The notes below the pieces were generated by a model, which saw nothing but the letters and a program-made list of their open reading frames with translations, was not told the origin of the DNA and did no database searches. Below, one piece after another: positions 35,473 through 44,300 of a stretch of DNA of 64,000 nucleotides; the first letter of the stretch is position 1; every line of letters starts with the position of its first letter. The stretch covers positions 1 to 64,000 of the forward strand of contig CAWHBY010000003.1 in NCBI GenBank assembly GCA_963827855.1, written 5' to 3'. The DNA is from DTPU01 sp963827855 (GTDB lineage Bacteria; Planctomycetota; Phycisphaerae; Sedimentisphaerales; Anaerobacaceae). The position numbers were made by a program, and so were the translations under genes.

Positions 35473-36507
35473 GTGACGGATATGGCTGCTTCTGTACACA
35501 AACGATGGCGTTGGTGCCTGCTGTTGGCGGCACTGCTGGCCGGCTGCAAGTCCAAGACAACCTCTCAACCGCAGGTCGTGATCTATACCTCCCTGGATCA
35601 GGTCTTCAGCCAGCCCGTGCTTGAGGCCTTTGAGAAGGAGACCGGCACTAAGGTCCTGGCCGTGTATGACTCAGAGGCCACCAAGACCACGGGGCTGGCC
35701 AACCGCCTCATCGCTGAGAAGGACAGTCCCAGGGCGGACGTGTTCTGGAACTCGGAGACGGGCAGGACCATGGTGCTCAAGCGAAAGGGCGTGCTTACGC
35801 CCTACGTGTCGCCTTCTGCGAGCGACATCCCCGCCCGCTTTGCGGACCCCAACGGCTATTGGACGGGATTTGCGGCCCGATGCAGGGTGTTGGTCGTCAA
35901 CACATCCATGGTGGGCCAAGACCAGAGGCCTCGGTCCATCCTGGATCTGACAGATCCGAGGTGGAAGGGGAAGGTGGCCTTGGCCTATCCGTTGTTCGGG
36001 ACCACCGCCATGCATGCGGCGGCCCTGTTCTCTGCGTGGGGCGAGCCCAAGGCCAGGCAGTACTTTGAGGCCCTCAAGGCCAATGGGGTCATGATCACGG
36101 ACGGCAACGCCTCCGCGCGAGACCGGGTGGCAGACGGCACCGTCGCCGTGGCATTTACGGACACGGACGACGCCTACGTGGCGATCCTCAAGGGTAGCCC
36201 CATGGAGATCGTCTGGCCGGACAAGGACGGACTAGGGACGCTCCTGATCCCCAATACCGTGGGGCTCGTCAAAGGGGGCCCGAACCCTGAGGCGGCCAAG
36301 AGGCTGATCGACTTCCTGCTCAGCCCCAAGGTGGAGGAGATGCTGGCGGGCTGCGAATCAGGCCAGATCCCGCTGCGGTCCGCAGTCAAACGGCCCAGCC
36401 ACGTACCCTCTCCCGACAAAGTGAAATCCATGGACGTGGACTACGAGAAGCTGGCAGACTGGATGGAGCCTAGCGCCAAGTTCCTGCAGGACCTGTTTGT
36501 GCGCTAG
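35473..36507 (+). CDS. ABC transporter substrate-binding lipoprotein (iron(III)-type family)
   Basis: A 344-residue protein starting with GTG 35473, six bases after AGGAGG. Its lipobox LLAALLAGC places it on the outer face of the inner membrane. The binding-protein fold is shown by VVIYTSLDQVFSQPVLEAFE, DVFWNSETGRTMVL, WTGFAARCRVLVVNTS, KVALAYPLFGTTAMHAAALF and VAFTDTDDAYVAILKG. This is the FbpA/FutA-like family that carries ferric iron, though related proteins bind other anions or phosphonates. The classic iron-binding Tyr-Tyr pair is not obvious (only AYV after DTDD), so the substrate is uncertain. The permease follows after a 573-bp gap filled by a repeat. Confidence 0.88.
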   Translation: MTDMAASVHKRWRWCLLLAALLAGCKSKTTSQPQVVIYTSLDQVFSQPVLEAFEKETGTKVLAVYDSEATKTTGLANRLIAEKDSPRADVFWNSETGRTMVLKRKGVLTPYVSPSASDIPARFADPNGYWTGFAARCRVLVVNTSMVGQDQRPRSILDLTDPRWKGKVALAYPLFGTTAMHAAALFSAWGEPKARQYFEALKANGVMITDGNASARDRVADGTVAVAFTDTDDAYVAILKGSPMEIVWPDKDGLGTLLIPNTVGLVKGGPNPEAAKRLIDFLLSPKVEEMLAGCESGQIPLRSAVKRPSHVPSPDKVKSMDVDYEKLADWMEPSAKFLQDLFVR

Positions 36508-36570
36508 CCGGCGGCCGTGCGGCACTTCCGGCGACCGGAGTGAGATACGCCAATGAGGAGAAGGATGTCT

Positions 36571-37029
36571 TTTGCCGCGAACCCCGCCAACTCCGCGAAC
36601 GGCTGTCGCCGTGGGCCAAGTTCCGTTCCGGTCGCAGCATCGCCGTATGCGACGCTTCGCGTCTACCGGAAGGCCTTGCCTTCCGGGCGAGCTGCGCCGG
36701 TCTCCATTCTGCAAGCGAGCTTGCTCCATGGAGTCCTGCTTGCTCGCAGGCGTACGGCTTGGGCCGCGTGCGGGAGTCCCTTCTCTGCGGTCTTCTGCGT
36801 ATGGAACGGCCGCCCCGTTGAAGTCCGAGCCGCAGGATCAAGGCCGAGCAGTGGGATGCGGTCCAAGCTCGGTTGGACAAGCAGCCCATTGCGGAGGCCG
36901 CCCTTGGGACGCAGTCCCAAGGCACGGCGAAGCCGTGGATCAGGCGGCGGAGCTTCGAATAGACCAACGGCCACGACCTCGCGCCAGCGTTCGCGGCGTT
37001 CGCGGCTAATGACTCCTTCAGTTCTCCTG
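36571..37029. repeat. Structured intergenic repeat, copy 2, with inverted ends
   Basis: Left part (36571-36780) matches copy 1 at 17408-17640, with stems at 36651-36663, 36666-36686 (CCGGAAGGC/GCCTTCCGG) and 36702-36733 (CTCCAT/ATGGAG around GCAAGC/GCTTGC). Further stems: CCTTGGGAC/GTCCCAAGG (36902-36922) and CACGGC/GCCGTG (36923-36937). The right end (36987-37029) is an inverted copy of the left-end sequence seen at 17411-17450, so the 460-bp unit has terminal inverted repeats. It fills the gap between the ABC binding-protein and permease genes. Confidence 0.72.
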
Positions 37030-37081
37030 TTTGATGGCCTGTGCGTGAATGTGGGACGGGCGCATTGGAGGCAGCACTAGC

Positions 37082-38692
37082 GTGGCCCTCCGCAGACAGC
37101 CCACAGCCCTGTATGCCCTCGCCTTGGCGGTCTTCGGGGTCACGGCCTTGCTGCCGCTAGCGGTGATAGTCGGCAGGTTCGTGTGGGACTGCATCAGTCA
37201 GCCTGCGTCCATGGCGGCCGTTCTGATCGATTCCAGGCAGGCGGTGCTGCTCGGCCGCAGTCTGGCGGTCGCAGGCCTTGCGACCTTGGTGGCCTTGTTC
37301 CTGGGGCTACCCAGTGCGCTTGCCTTGGCACGGCGGGATCTGCCCGCAAGAGGCCTCTGCTGGACCCTTGTGTTGGTGCCGCTGTTGATCCCCCCGTATG
37401 TGACGGCAGGCGCCTGGATCCACCTGCTCAGCCCCCAGGGGTGGGTCAACCGTACGATGGTCGTCCTGTTGGGCCCTGGATCCAGCCTGAAGATCCAGTC
37501 CACGGTGGGCTGTAGCTGGTGCCTGGGCCTGTCGTTCTTTCCGATCGTTGCGTTCATCGTGTCAGCCGGCTTGGCGGGCCTGGACCGGGATCTCCAGGAC
37601 CTTGCCCGCATGCAGACCGGCAGGTGGGGTGTGTTCAGGCATGCGACGCTGCCCCAGATCAGGCCGCACCTGGTGGCGTCGGTCTGCCTGGTCCTGGTCT
37701 TTGTGCTGGCTCAGTACAGCGTGCCTTCGCTGCTGGGGATCAACACCTATCCTGTCGAGATCTTTGCGCAGTTCAGCGCCTTCTACAATGAGACCGCTGC
37801 GGTGGCAGCCGCCATCCCGCTGGTCCTGACCGTCTCGCTGCTGATCCTCCTTCAGAGGTGGGCCATGGGATCGAGGGACTACGTGCGGCTCACGCCCAGC
37901 AGCGGTTCATGTGCGGCCTTGGCGTCTGGCCGCGGCCTCAAGGTCCTGGCAGCGGCGTTCATTGCGGGGCTGTTCATCGTCGGAGTGCTTCTGCCGTTCG
38001 GTACGGTGCTGGCCTGCGCAGGGGGGCCTGGCCAGATCTGGGCCATCCTGAAGGGCCACGCGGATTGGGTGCTCTACACGAGCGTGATGGCTGTGCTGGC
38101 TGCGGTGGTCTCGACTCTGGTGGCCTTCTCCCTGGGCCATCTCCTGGCCCGTGGCAGGGGCGCAGCCGTGGGCGCCATGGACGTCCTCTGCTGGCTGGTC
38201 GTGGCAGTACCCGGCACGGTCGTGGCCCTGGGCTATCTCAGACTCTCTGCCTGGTTCAGGCCCCTTCAGGAGATCGACTCGTTCGGACTGGTGCTGCTGA
38301 TGGCCTACGTGGGGATGTTCAGTGCGTTCTCAGTCAGGGTCTTCCAGGCAGCCCACCGCAGGTCGGACCCGCACGTGGATGAGGCAGCCAGCCTCGATTG
38401 CCCGACCTGGTACCAGAAGGCCTGGTTCGTCGACCTGAGGATCCAGGCCCCCAGCGTGTCAGTGTCCCTGATCCTGGTCTTTGTTCTGGTCGCTTCTGAG
38501 CTGAATGCCACGATCCTCCTGGTCCCACCGGGCAAGACCACGCTGGCGGTCTCGGTCGATAACCTCTTGCACTATGGCGCGAGCGCGGCAGCGTCTTCGC
38601 TCTGTCTGATCGAGGCAGCCCTGGTCGTCGGCGTCGTGTTGGCGGGGCTCGGGCTTGGCCGACTGGCGCGGCGGTGGAAGTGCCGCGGATGA
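37082..38692 (+). CDS. Fused two-domain ABC permease (FbpB-like)
   Basis: A 536-residue inner-membrane protein with about twelve hydrophobic segments. I start at GTG 37082 (GGAGG ten bases upstream); an in-frame ATG at 37049 without a site is the alternative. It holds two binding-protein-dependent permease domains in tandem. The EAA-type loops that contact the ATPase are LDRDLQDLARMQTGRWGVF in the first half and DEAASLDCPTWYQKAWFVDL in the second. This fused layout is typical of FbpB/ThiP permeases and agrees with the adjacent FbpA-like protein. No ATPase gene follows: the next gene is a DUF2490 protein. The system may borrow an ATPase encoded elsewhere. Confidence 0.87.
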   Translation: MALRRQPTALYALALAVFGVTALLPLAVIVGRFVWDCISQPASMAAVLIDSRQAVLLGRSLAVAGLATLVALFLGLPSALALARRDLPARGLCWTLVLVPLLIPPYVTAGAWIHLLSPQGWVNRTMVVLLGPGSSLKIQSTVGCSWCLGLSFFPIVAFIVSAGLAGLDRDLQDLARMQTGRWGVFRHATLPQIRPHLVASVCLVLVFVLAQYSVPSLLGINTYPVEIFAQFSAFYNETAAVAAAIPLVLTVSLLILLQRWAMGSRDYVRLTPSSGSCAALASGRGLKVLAAAFIAGLFIVGVLLPFGTVLACAGGPGQIWAILKGHADWVLYTSVMAVLAAVVSTLVAFSLGHLLARGRGAAVGAMDVLCWLVVAVPGTVVALGYLRLSAWFRPLQEIDSFGLVLLMAYVGMFSAFSVRVFQAAHRRSDPHVDEAASLDCPTWYQKAWFVDLRIQAPSVSVSLILVFVLVASELNATILLVPPGKTTLAVSVDNLLHYGASAAASSLCLIEAALVVGVVLAGLGLGRLARRWKCRG

Positions 38693-38720
38693 TATGAAGA
38701 CGCGCAATAGCGAGGCGAGT

Positions 38721-39392
38721 ATGAGAGGAAGCACGTATTGGGCTGCGGTGGGGGGATTTGTGTTGCTGGGTCTCTGGGGCGAGGCGTGCAGGGCTGGCGA
38801 GGACCAGTACGAGTACTGGCTGCAGATTGATGGCTGTGCGGAGCTCAGTGCCAAGTGGGACTTTGAGTTCGAGGTCGAGATGAGGTACGGCAGCGACGCC
38901 AGCACCCTGTACTGCCACAACACAGACTCGGGCTTCGTATACAAGGGGCTGGCGGATTGGGTAGACGTCGGAGTCTCCTTCCTGAGGGAGTACGAGAAGG
39001 ATGGCGAGGACCAGTGGCGGCCGGAGAATCGCCCCTATGGGGACGTCAAGTTCAAGACGTCCATTTGCGGTTGTGCTCTCAGCAACCGCTCTCGCCTGGA
39101 GTTCAGGGACCTGGATGAGGAGCGGGACATCTGGCGGTATCGGAACATGACCAAGGTCAAGTTCCCGGGCGAGTACACGAGGCTTAAGCTCAGGCCCTAT
39201 GTGGCGGAAGAGCCCTTCCTCTCCATAGACGCAGGCGGATTCAAGAAGAACCGTCTCTACGTGGGCACGTCCTACGAGCTGACCGCCAGGATCGAGGGGG
39301 CGGTCTTCTACCTGTGGGAGGCCTGCAAGTCGGACGACGGATGGAACAACGCCCATGTCCTGGGGACCAACGTGGCGTTTCTATTGAAGTAG
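38721..39392 (+). CDS. DUF2490-type outer-membrane beta-barrel protein
   Basis: A 223-residue protein; ATG 38721 has GAGG five bases upstream, with ATG 38694 as the alternative start. After a signal peptide (WAAVGGFVLLGLWGEACRAG) the sequence alternates as in a small beta-barrel: QYEYWLQIDGCAELSAKWDF, WVDVGVSFLREYEK, LSNRSRLEFRDLDEERDIWR, YTRLKLRPYVAEEPFLS, LYVGTSYELTARIEGAVFYL. This is the pattern of DUF2490 proteins, which are outer-membrane proteins of unknown role. It begins 28 bp after the permease and may be cotranscribed with it. Confidence 0.75.
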   Translation: MRGSTYWAAVGGFVLLGLWGEACRAGEDQYEYWLQIDGCAELSAKWDFEFEVEMRYGSDASTLYCHNTDSGFVYKGLADWVDVGVSFLREYEKDGEDQWRPENRPYGDVKFKTSICGCALSNRSRLEFRDLDEERDIWRYRNMTKVKFPGEYTRLKLRPYVAEEPFLSIDAGGFKKNRLYVGTSYELTARIEGAVFYLWEACKSDDGWNNAHVLGTNVAFLLK

Positions 39393-39400
39393 GGGATGGA

Positions 39401-39532
39401 GAATGCAAATGTCAAAATGCAAAGATCAAATTGACAATGCAGAAAGCAAAAAGGCAGGGCCGCCAGGGGCGGCAGCCTATTCTTGCACTTTGATCTGTCA
39501 TTTTGCATTTTGCTTTATGATCTTTGATCTCT
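39401..39532. repeat. AT-rich imperfect inverted repeat
   Basis: Arms rich in (G)CAAA(A)TG and GATCAAA motifs at about 39401-39450 and 39483-39532 are roughly reverse complements and flank a GC-rich core (GGCCGCCAGGGGCGGC). Base composition is markedly lower in GC than in the surrounding genes. It lies between the DUF2490 and DUF1080-like genes. Confidence 0.6.
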
Positions 39533-39587
39533 AGCAAGGTGGACCATGGGATGCGGCCAGAGGCCGCGATGCAGAAAGGAGTCGACC

Positions 39588-40232
39588 ATGCAAACCAGTG
39601 TGATGATCCTCTGTTGGCTGACCTTGGCCGGCCAGGCTGGTGCAGTGCGGAGCTGGGACTTCGACGGCCTTGCAGAAGGCAGTCTGCCCCAGGGATGGAA
39701 GGTGGAGGCCACCGGGCAGGACAGCCCCACCGCCAAGTGGCAGGCGGCTGTTGACAAAACCTCGCCCCTGGGGCCGGGTGTCCTGGAGCTGGCTGCCACC
39801 AATCATACTGAGCGGGGCGTGTTTAACCTGTGCTGGACTGACCAAGTTTCGTTCCAAGAAGGCGAGATCGCCGTGTTTGTCAAGGCCAGGTCAGGCAAGA
39901 TCGACCAGGGCGGAGGGCCCATCTGGCGGGTCCAGGACCGCAACAACTACTACATCTCCCGCTACAATCCGCTGGAAGGCAACGTCAGCATCTACTGCGT
40001 CAAGAACGGCCAGAGGACCATGCTCGCCTATTCGGGTAAGCTGGATCTTGCAGAAGGCTGGCATCTGCTCAAGATCAACCACGCAGGCACCCAGATACAG
40101 GCCTCCATCGATGGCCAGATGCGGCTGATGGCCAATGCAGGCGACTTCATTCCAGACAAGGGCGGCGTAGGCCTCTGGACCAAGGCCGACGCAGCCACCG
40201 CCTTCGATAGCTTCACCGTGATCCAGAAGTGA
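39588..40232 (+). CDS. Exported DUF1080-like (concanavalin-fold) protein
   Basis: A 214-residue protein; ATG 39588 follows AAAGGAG. Signal peptide MQTSVMILCWLTLAGQAGA. The body matches the concanavalin-like fold of 3-keto-disaccharide hydrolase/DUF1080 proteins: RSWDFDGLAEGSLPQGWKVE, GGGPIWRVQDRNNYYISRYN, GWHLLKINHAGTQIQASIDG, GVGLWTKADAATAFDSFTV. Domains of this family are abundant in planctomycetes and are thought to act on or bind glycans; no catalytic residues can be assigned from the sequence alone. A similar domain forms the N-terminal part of the protein at 18979. Confidence 0.78.
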   Translation: MQTSVMILCWLTLAGQAGAVRSWDFDGLAEGSLPQGWKVEATGQDSPTAKWQAAVDKTSPLGPGVLELAATNHTERGVFNLCWTDQVSFQEGEIAVFVKARSGKIDQGGGPIWRVQDRNNYYISRYNPLEGNVSIYCVKNGQRTMLAYSGKLDLAEGWHLLKINHAGTQIQASIDGQMRLMANAGDFIPDKGGVGLWTKADAATAFDSFTVIQK

Positions 40233-40276
40233 CCCGCCACGGCGGGTCATCCCGAGCGAAGCCGAGGGATCTATCG
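40231..40276. repeat. Palindromic repeat at a gene 3' end
   Basis: GACCCGC/GCGGGTC (40231-40248) is followed by CCCGAGCGAAGCCGAGGGAT. The minus strand reads SASLGMT, a peptide string I recognise from spurious ORFs in many genomes, so this is probably a widespread intergenic repeat. The stem starts within the stop codon of the upstream gene and could stabilise the transcript's 3' end. Confidence 0.5.
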
Positions 40277-40345
40277 TGACTGGCCGGCGAGCCCTGCTCA
40301 CCATCCTCTGTTGTAGGGGATGCATGAGGATGTGCCCCGCTGGAG

Positions 40346-40375
40346 TTGACAGGTGTGGGCGGCCGTGGATATCCT
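40346..40375 (+). promoter_or_regulatory. Candidate promoter of the RraA-like gene
   Basis: TTGACA (40346-40351), an 18-base spacer and TATCCT (40370-40375), 81 bp upstream of ATG 40457. The -35 is perfect and the -10 matches 4 of 6. Confidence 0.45.
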
Positions 40376-40456
40376 GGGCAGCGACCTATGTTAAGACGCG
40401 GTGGTCGCCGCGGTGTGCCTCAGTAGTGTGGTGTTCCGCAAGAAAGGAGAGGACGT

Positions 40457-41317
40457 ATGAATGATAATCCTTCCCGGCGTGACGTCCTGAGAATGCCCTT
40501 GGCTGCTGCGATGGCGGCTGGTGCTGCGGAGGCGTCGCTGTCTCGTGGAGCGGAGCCGGCCGCTCCGACTGGCCCAGCGGCTGCCAGCGGCAAGGACCCC
40601 TACGCCTTGGCGGCGCGATTCGGTAAGTTCCTGCGCGTCACAGACGTGACCGATGGACTGGATGCAGTGGGCAGGGCGGACCTGACCCTGCTGGACCCTG
40701 CGATCCGACCATTGTGGATGGGAATGCGGTTCTGGGGTCCTGCTGTGACCCTCCGTGTGGTGCCCACCAACCGCAGGATGCCCGTGGTGGATCGCAAGGA
40801 TGCCCTGCGGCAGCATGCGATCTGGGAGCAGATGGGCGCGATGCATGCCAAGCTGAACGTCAAGCCCGGGTGCGTAGTCGTGACCTCCACCAATGGCGCG
40901 CGGGAGTGCGGCTACTGGGGCTCCAACAACTCCATGGCCATGCAGGCGGCCGGCGTCGTGGGCATTGTCACGGACGGCTTCGCCCGTGACACGGACGAGA
41001 TCGTCATGCAGAAGAACCCGGTGGCATGCCGGGGGATTGGCAGGACGATCATCCCCGGCCGGGTGGAGCTGATGGACGTGGACACACCCGTGGGGTGCGG
41101 AGGCGTCCTGGTGCGGCCGGGTGACATCGTGGGTTGCGACTGGGACGGCGTGGTCGTGGTTCCCCTGGAGGTGGCAGAGGACGTGCTCTGTGTCGCGGCA
41201 CGCATCGCCATTGACGACAAGAAAGCCCGTCGCCGCCTCTACGACAAGCTTGGCAGAAAGCCGGACGAGACCGTCGATTGGGAGGCGGCAGCCGAGTTCT
41301 ACAAGGACCTGCTGTAG
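40457..41317 (+). CDS. RraA-family protein with Tat leader
   Basis: A 286-residue protein with AAAGGAGAGG before the ATG. The N-terminus has a twin-arginine pattern (SRRDVLRMPLAAAMAAGAAE). The RraA/HMG-aldolase-like fold is shown by VTDVTDGLDAVG, FWGPAVTLRVVP, GYWGSNNSMAMQAAGVVGIV, TDGFARD (the metal/substrate loop) and GVLVRPGDIVGCDWDGVVVV. Family members are either inhibitors of RNase E or 4-hydroxy-4-methyl-2-oxoglutarate/oxaloacetate aldolases. Export makes an RNase role unlikely, so an aldolase or lyase acting on a small oxo-acid is a better guess. The C-terminal 30 residues form a helix not needed for the core. Confidence 0.85.
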   Translation: MNDNPSRRDVLRMPLAAAMAAGAAEASLSRGAEPAAPTGPAAASGKDPYALAARFGKFLRVTDVTDGLDAVGRADLTLLDPAIRPLWMGMRFWGPAVTLRVVPTNRRMPVVDRKDALRQHAIWEQMGAMHAKLNVKPGCVVVTSTNGARECGYWGSNNSMAMQAAGVVGIVTDGFARDTDEIVMQKNPVACRGIGRTIIPGRVELMDVDTPVGCGGVLVRPGDIVGCDWDGVVVVPLEVAEDVLCVAARIAIDDKKARRRLYDKLGRKPDETVDWEAAAEFYKDLL

Positions 41318-41344
41318 ACTCAGAACTCAGAACTCAGTACTCAG
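41318..41344. repeat. Short tandem repeat ACTCAGAA
   Basis: Three to four copies of an ACTCAGAA/ACTCAGT unit begin directly after the RraA-like stop codon, in the gap to the convergent CotH-like gene. Confidence 0.6.
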
Positions 41345-41385
41345 GAGACAGCAAGTACTCCTTGTTCTGCATTCTGGGTCCTGGT

Positions 41386-44300
41386 TCACAGCCTTCCGGG
41401 CGAGCCGAACGCCGCAGTGCTGGCGCGCCAGTTCGTTGGGTCGTTGAGAGACGTGGCCGGGTCAATGACCTCGAGGGAGCGGCCTGTCCCGTCGGCCTCC
41501 GTGGGCCAGGGGGCTGCGGCCCCGTAGGTCACGGACAGGACGACCTCGCCGTCGCGATCAGAGAGCTCTATCGTCTCGCCTGCGTTGTCGAGCTTGCCTG
41601 AGAACCCATCCTGCAGGACTCGGCCTGAGGCCGTGCCGTATCGCTGGCCAAAGGACGCTGGATCCGACGCCACGACCACGCATTGTCCCGGCCCGAGGCT
41701 CAGAGGACCGAAGGTGTAGTCGATGCCTGCCGTGAAGTGGACACCGGTCAGATCCAGGGCGCTGTCGCCGATGTTGACCAGCTCCACGAACTCATAGTCG
41801 CTGCCGCCTGTGGGGTCGTACATGATCTCGGATAGCCGCAGGCCCTGGCGGAGGGCCGATCCAGCGGCCTCCGGATCGACCAGCGTCGCGTACTCAAAGG
41901 CGGATTTGATCCTTTGGGCAGTGTCTGTGGCGACGAAGAGGCCTGCCTTGGCTGCTGCGCTGCTCGTCAGGTCCAACGAATAGACCATTTCCCAGACACC
42001 ATTGGTCCGCTCCTCAAACCACAGGCGGCCAGCGGTCCTTCGGATACGGATCTCTGCCTCGTTGGCTTCCCAGGGGACGGCCTTGAGCAACATCCCTACA
42101 CCCGACGCAGTGGCCCGCCTGACGGTCAGCAGGGTTCCATCCTCGATGCCAAAGGCATAGCGAGTCAGGGCGCCTGAGCTGGACATCGCGACGATCAATC
42201 CTGTGCTGTAGTCGCTGAAGACCTGGCCTGCAGATCCGACCTTGGTCAGGAACGCCCAATCAGTCGAGGCAGGCACGGGCCGCCAGAGAACAGGGTAGCG
42301 AGGGGCCGTGGAGAGCAGGGGCAGGGCCTTGTCGTCCAGGACCTGCAGGACCAACTGGCCGGGGATCTCGGTCAGCGAGTAGTAGGGGCCTGCCGTGTAG
42401 TTGGGCCGCAGGACCAGATTCTCCGGGGTCCAGTAGGGCTCCAGACGCGGGCCGCTGAAGGACGTGGAGTCCTCGGGTGCGTACGCGGCGATCTCCCGCT
42501 CGACCGTGGCAGACCTACCCGCGCTGTCCTGGCCCGTGACTGAGATCGCGTAGAGCCCGGGATGCGGGAACGTGGCATAGGCCTTGTCCTGGCCGGATGC
42601 GTCCAACAGCCCGTCTGTGGGCGTGAGGGTCCAGGCAAAGGTCAATACCGAGCCTTCAGGATCATGGCTATTCAGCACGTCCATGGCCATGCTGTCCAAG
42701 AACGACACCCGCCAGGAGCCGGGGTCCGCCTTGATAGCCAAGACCGGCGGGGCATTGCCGGTCTTGTACACCGTGATGGCGTCCTCTGCAAGGACCTGGC
42801 CGTTGTCATCCAGGGCCTGGACCGTCAGGTCATTGCGTCCGCTGTGGAGCAGGATCTCCTCGATCGTCCAGGTCCAGGTCATCTGGCTGACAGCGGTGCC
42901 GACGGGCACCCACGAGAACAGGGCCTCCGGGTGGCCGGCAACCTGGACCTCGATGGCCCGCAGGGGGGCAGAGCCGGAGAGGGACAGCGTGTCTGCGCTG
43001 GTGCTGATCGTATTGCCGCTGTTGGTCGTGATGGCGAAGGCCGTGCTGCGGCCTGCCCCCAGGAAGTTGAGGGCATAGGACTCGCGGCTGTCAAACCAGT
43101 TCTTGTAGTTGACGCTCACCGTGTACTGGGAGCTCGCGTCCTCCTCTGCCTGGAGCCAGGCGCTGGTCTGCGCAGAAGTGCGGGTGTAGCCCGCTACCAG
43201 CACGTCCAGGAAGTGCTTGAAGAGCCGGTAGTTGGACGGCCGTTCTATGTATCCTGGGACCCCGATCATGCCGCCGTAGAAGGCCGCACTGAGGTAGCCC
43301 GTCTGGAAGGCCAGGTCGCTGTCCCAATGCAGGAACATGAAGAGGCCGTCCGTGGGGCGGCGATAGAAGTACCCATTCTTGCCCCTGCTCAGCGAGAACG
43401 AATCCCAGTCCGCAATGTAGCCCCGGATTGCCCATATCTTCATGGTCGCCACGGGATCGATCAGCCGGTCGATCTCCTCCTGGGTATAGGAGGTGCTTGA
43501 GACCTTCTTGAAGAAGCTGATCAGACTGGAGTAGTCGTCTTCGTTCTCCCGCGTCCGTTTCATCCACTCGGTCCGGTATCTGCCAGGGTTGTCCGTCTTG
43601 TAGGTCCAGGTCGCGCTCTGGCTGGGGCGGTCCCAATTGTCCGTAAACCACCACTCGTCATCGATGCGGTAGAGCTCTCCCTGGCTGCCATTCTCGACCA
43701 CGCGGTCGAGCATGTCGTTGGCCACGGGCTCTATCTCCTCGCGAAGCGCGATGGCATCGGAGTTCACCTTCACCTGGATGAACTCGTTTTCGCAGGTGGG
43801 ATAGCCCATCAGGTACAGCCAGTAGCGGGCCAGCCGGTCACTGTGCAGCCCCACTGCGCCGCCCGGGGTGTAGTCGAAGACCAGCTTGTCCTTGCCCCTG
43901 AACAGGTTGTCCTTGGGCAGGTGGAACTTGCCCCTGGCGAGGCTCTGCTCGCGGGTCCAAGGGCTCCCGTTCGACCGGATTTCACAGCCGTGGTAGACGT
44001 CCTTCTCGTTGACGACCAGGGTCATGTTGAAGTAGTGATTGGAGAGCCTCGGAAAGGCGTAGCCATAGGGCGCAGTGGAGCTGTTTCCGTTCCTGATCGC
44101 CTGCAGGTCGAGGGCGGACATCACGAACCGCATCCGCCGCAGATCGCCCGCGGGCATGGCGCTGTCGACTACGTAGAGGCCAGGTCGCTCCGCACCCAGC
44201 GTGGGCAACTGACAGGACTGACCATTGGCCGATGCCGTGACGCAGTACTGCACGACGTTGCCGGCGTTGGTGTACTCCGTCAGGGTCGCGGTGTAGGTCC

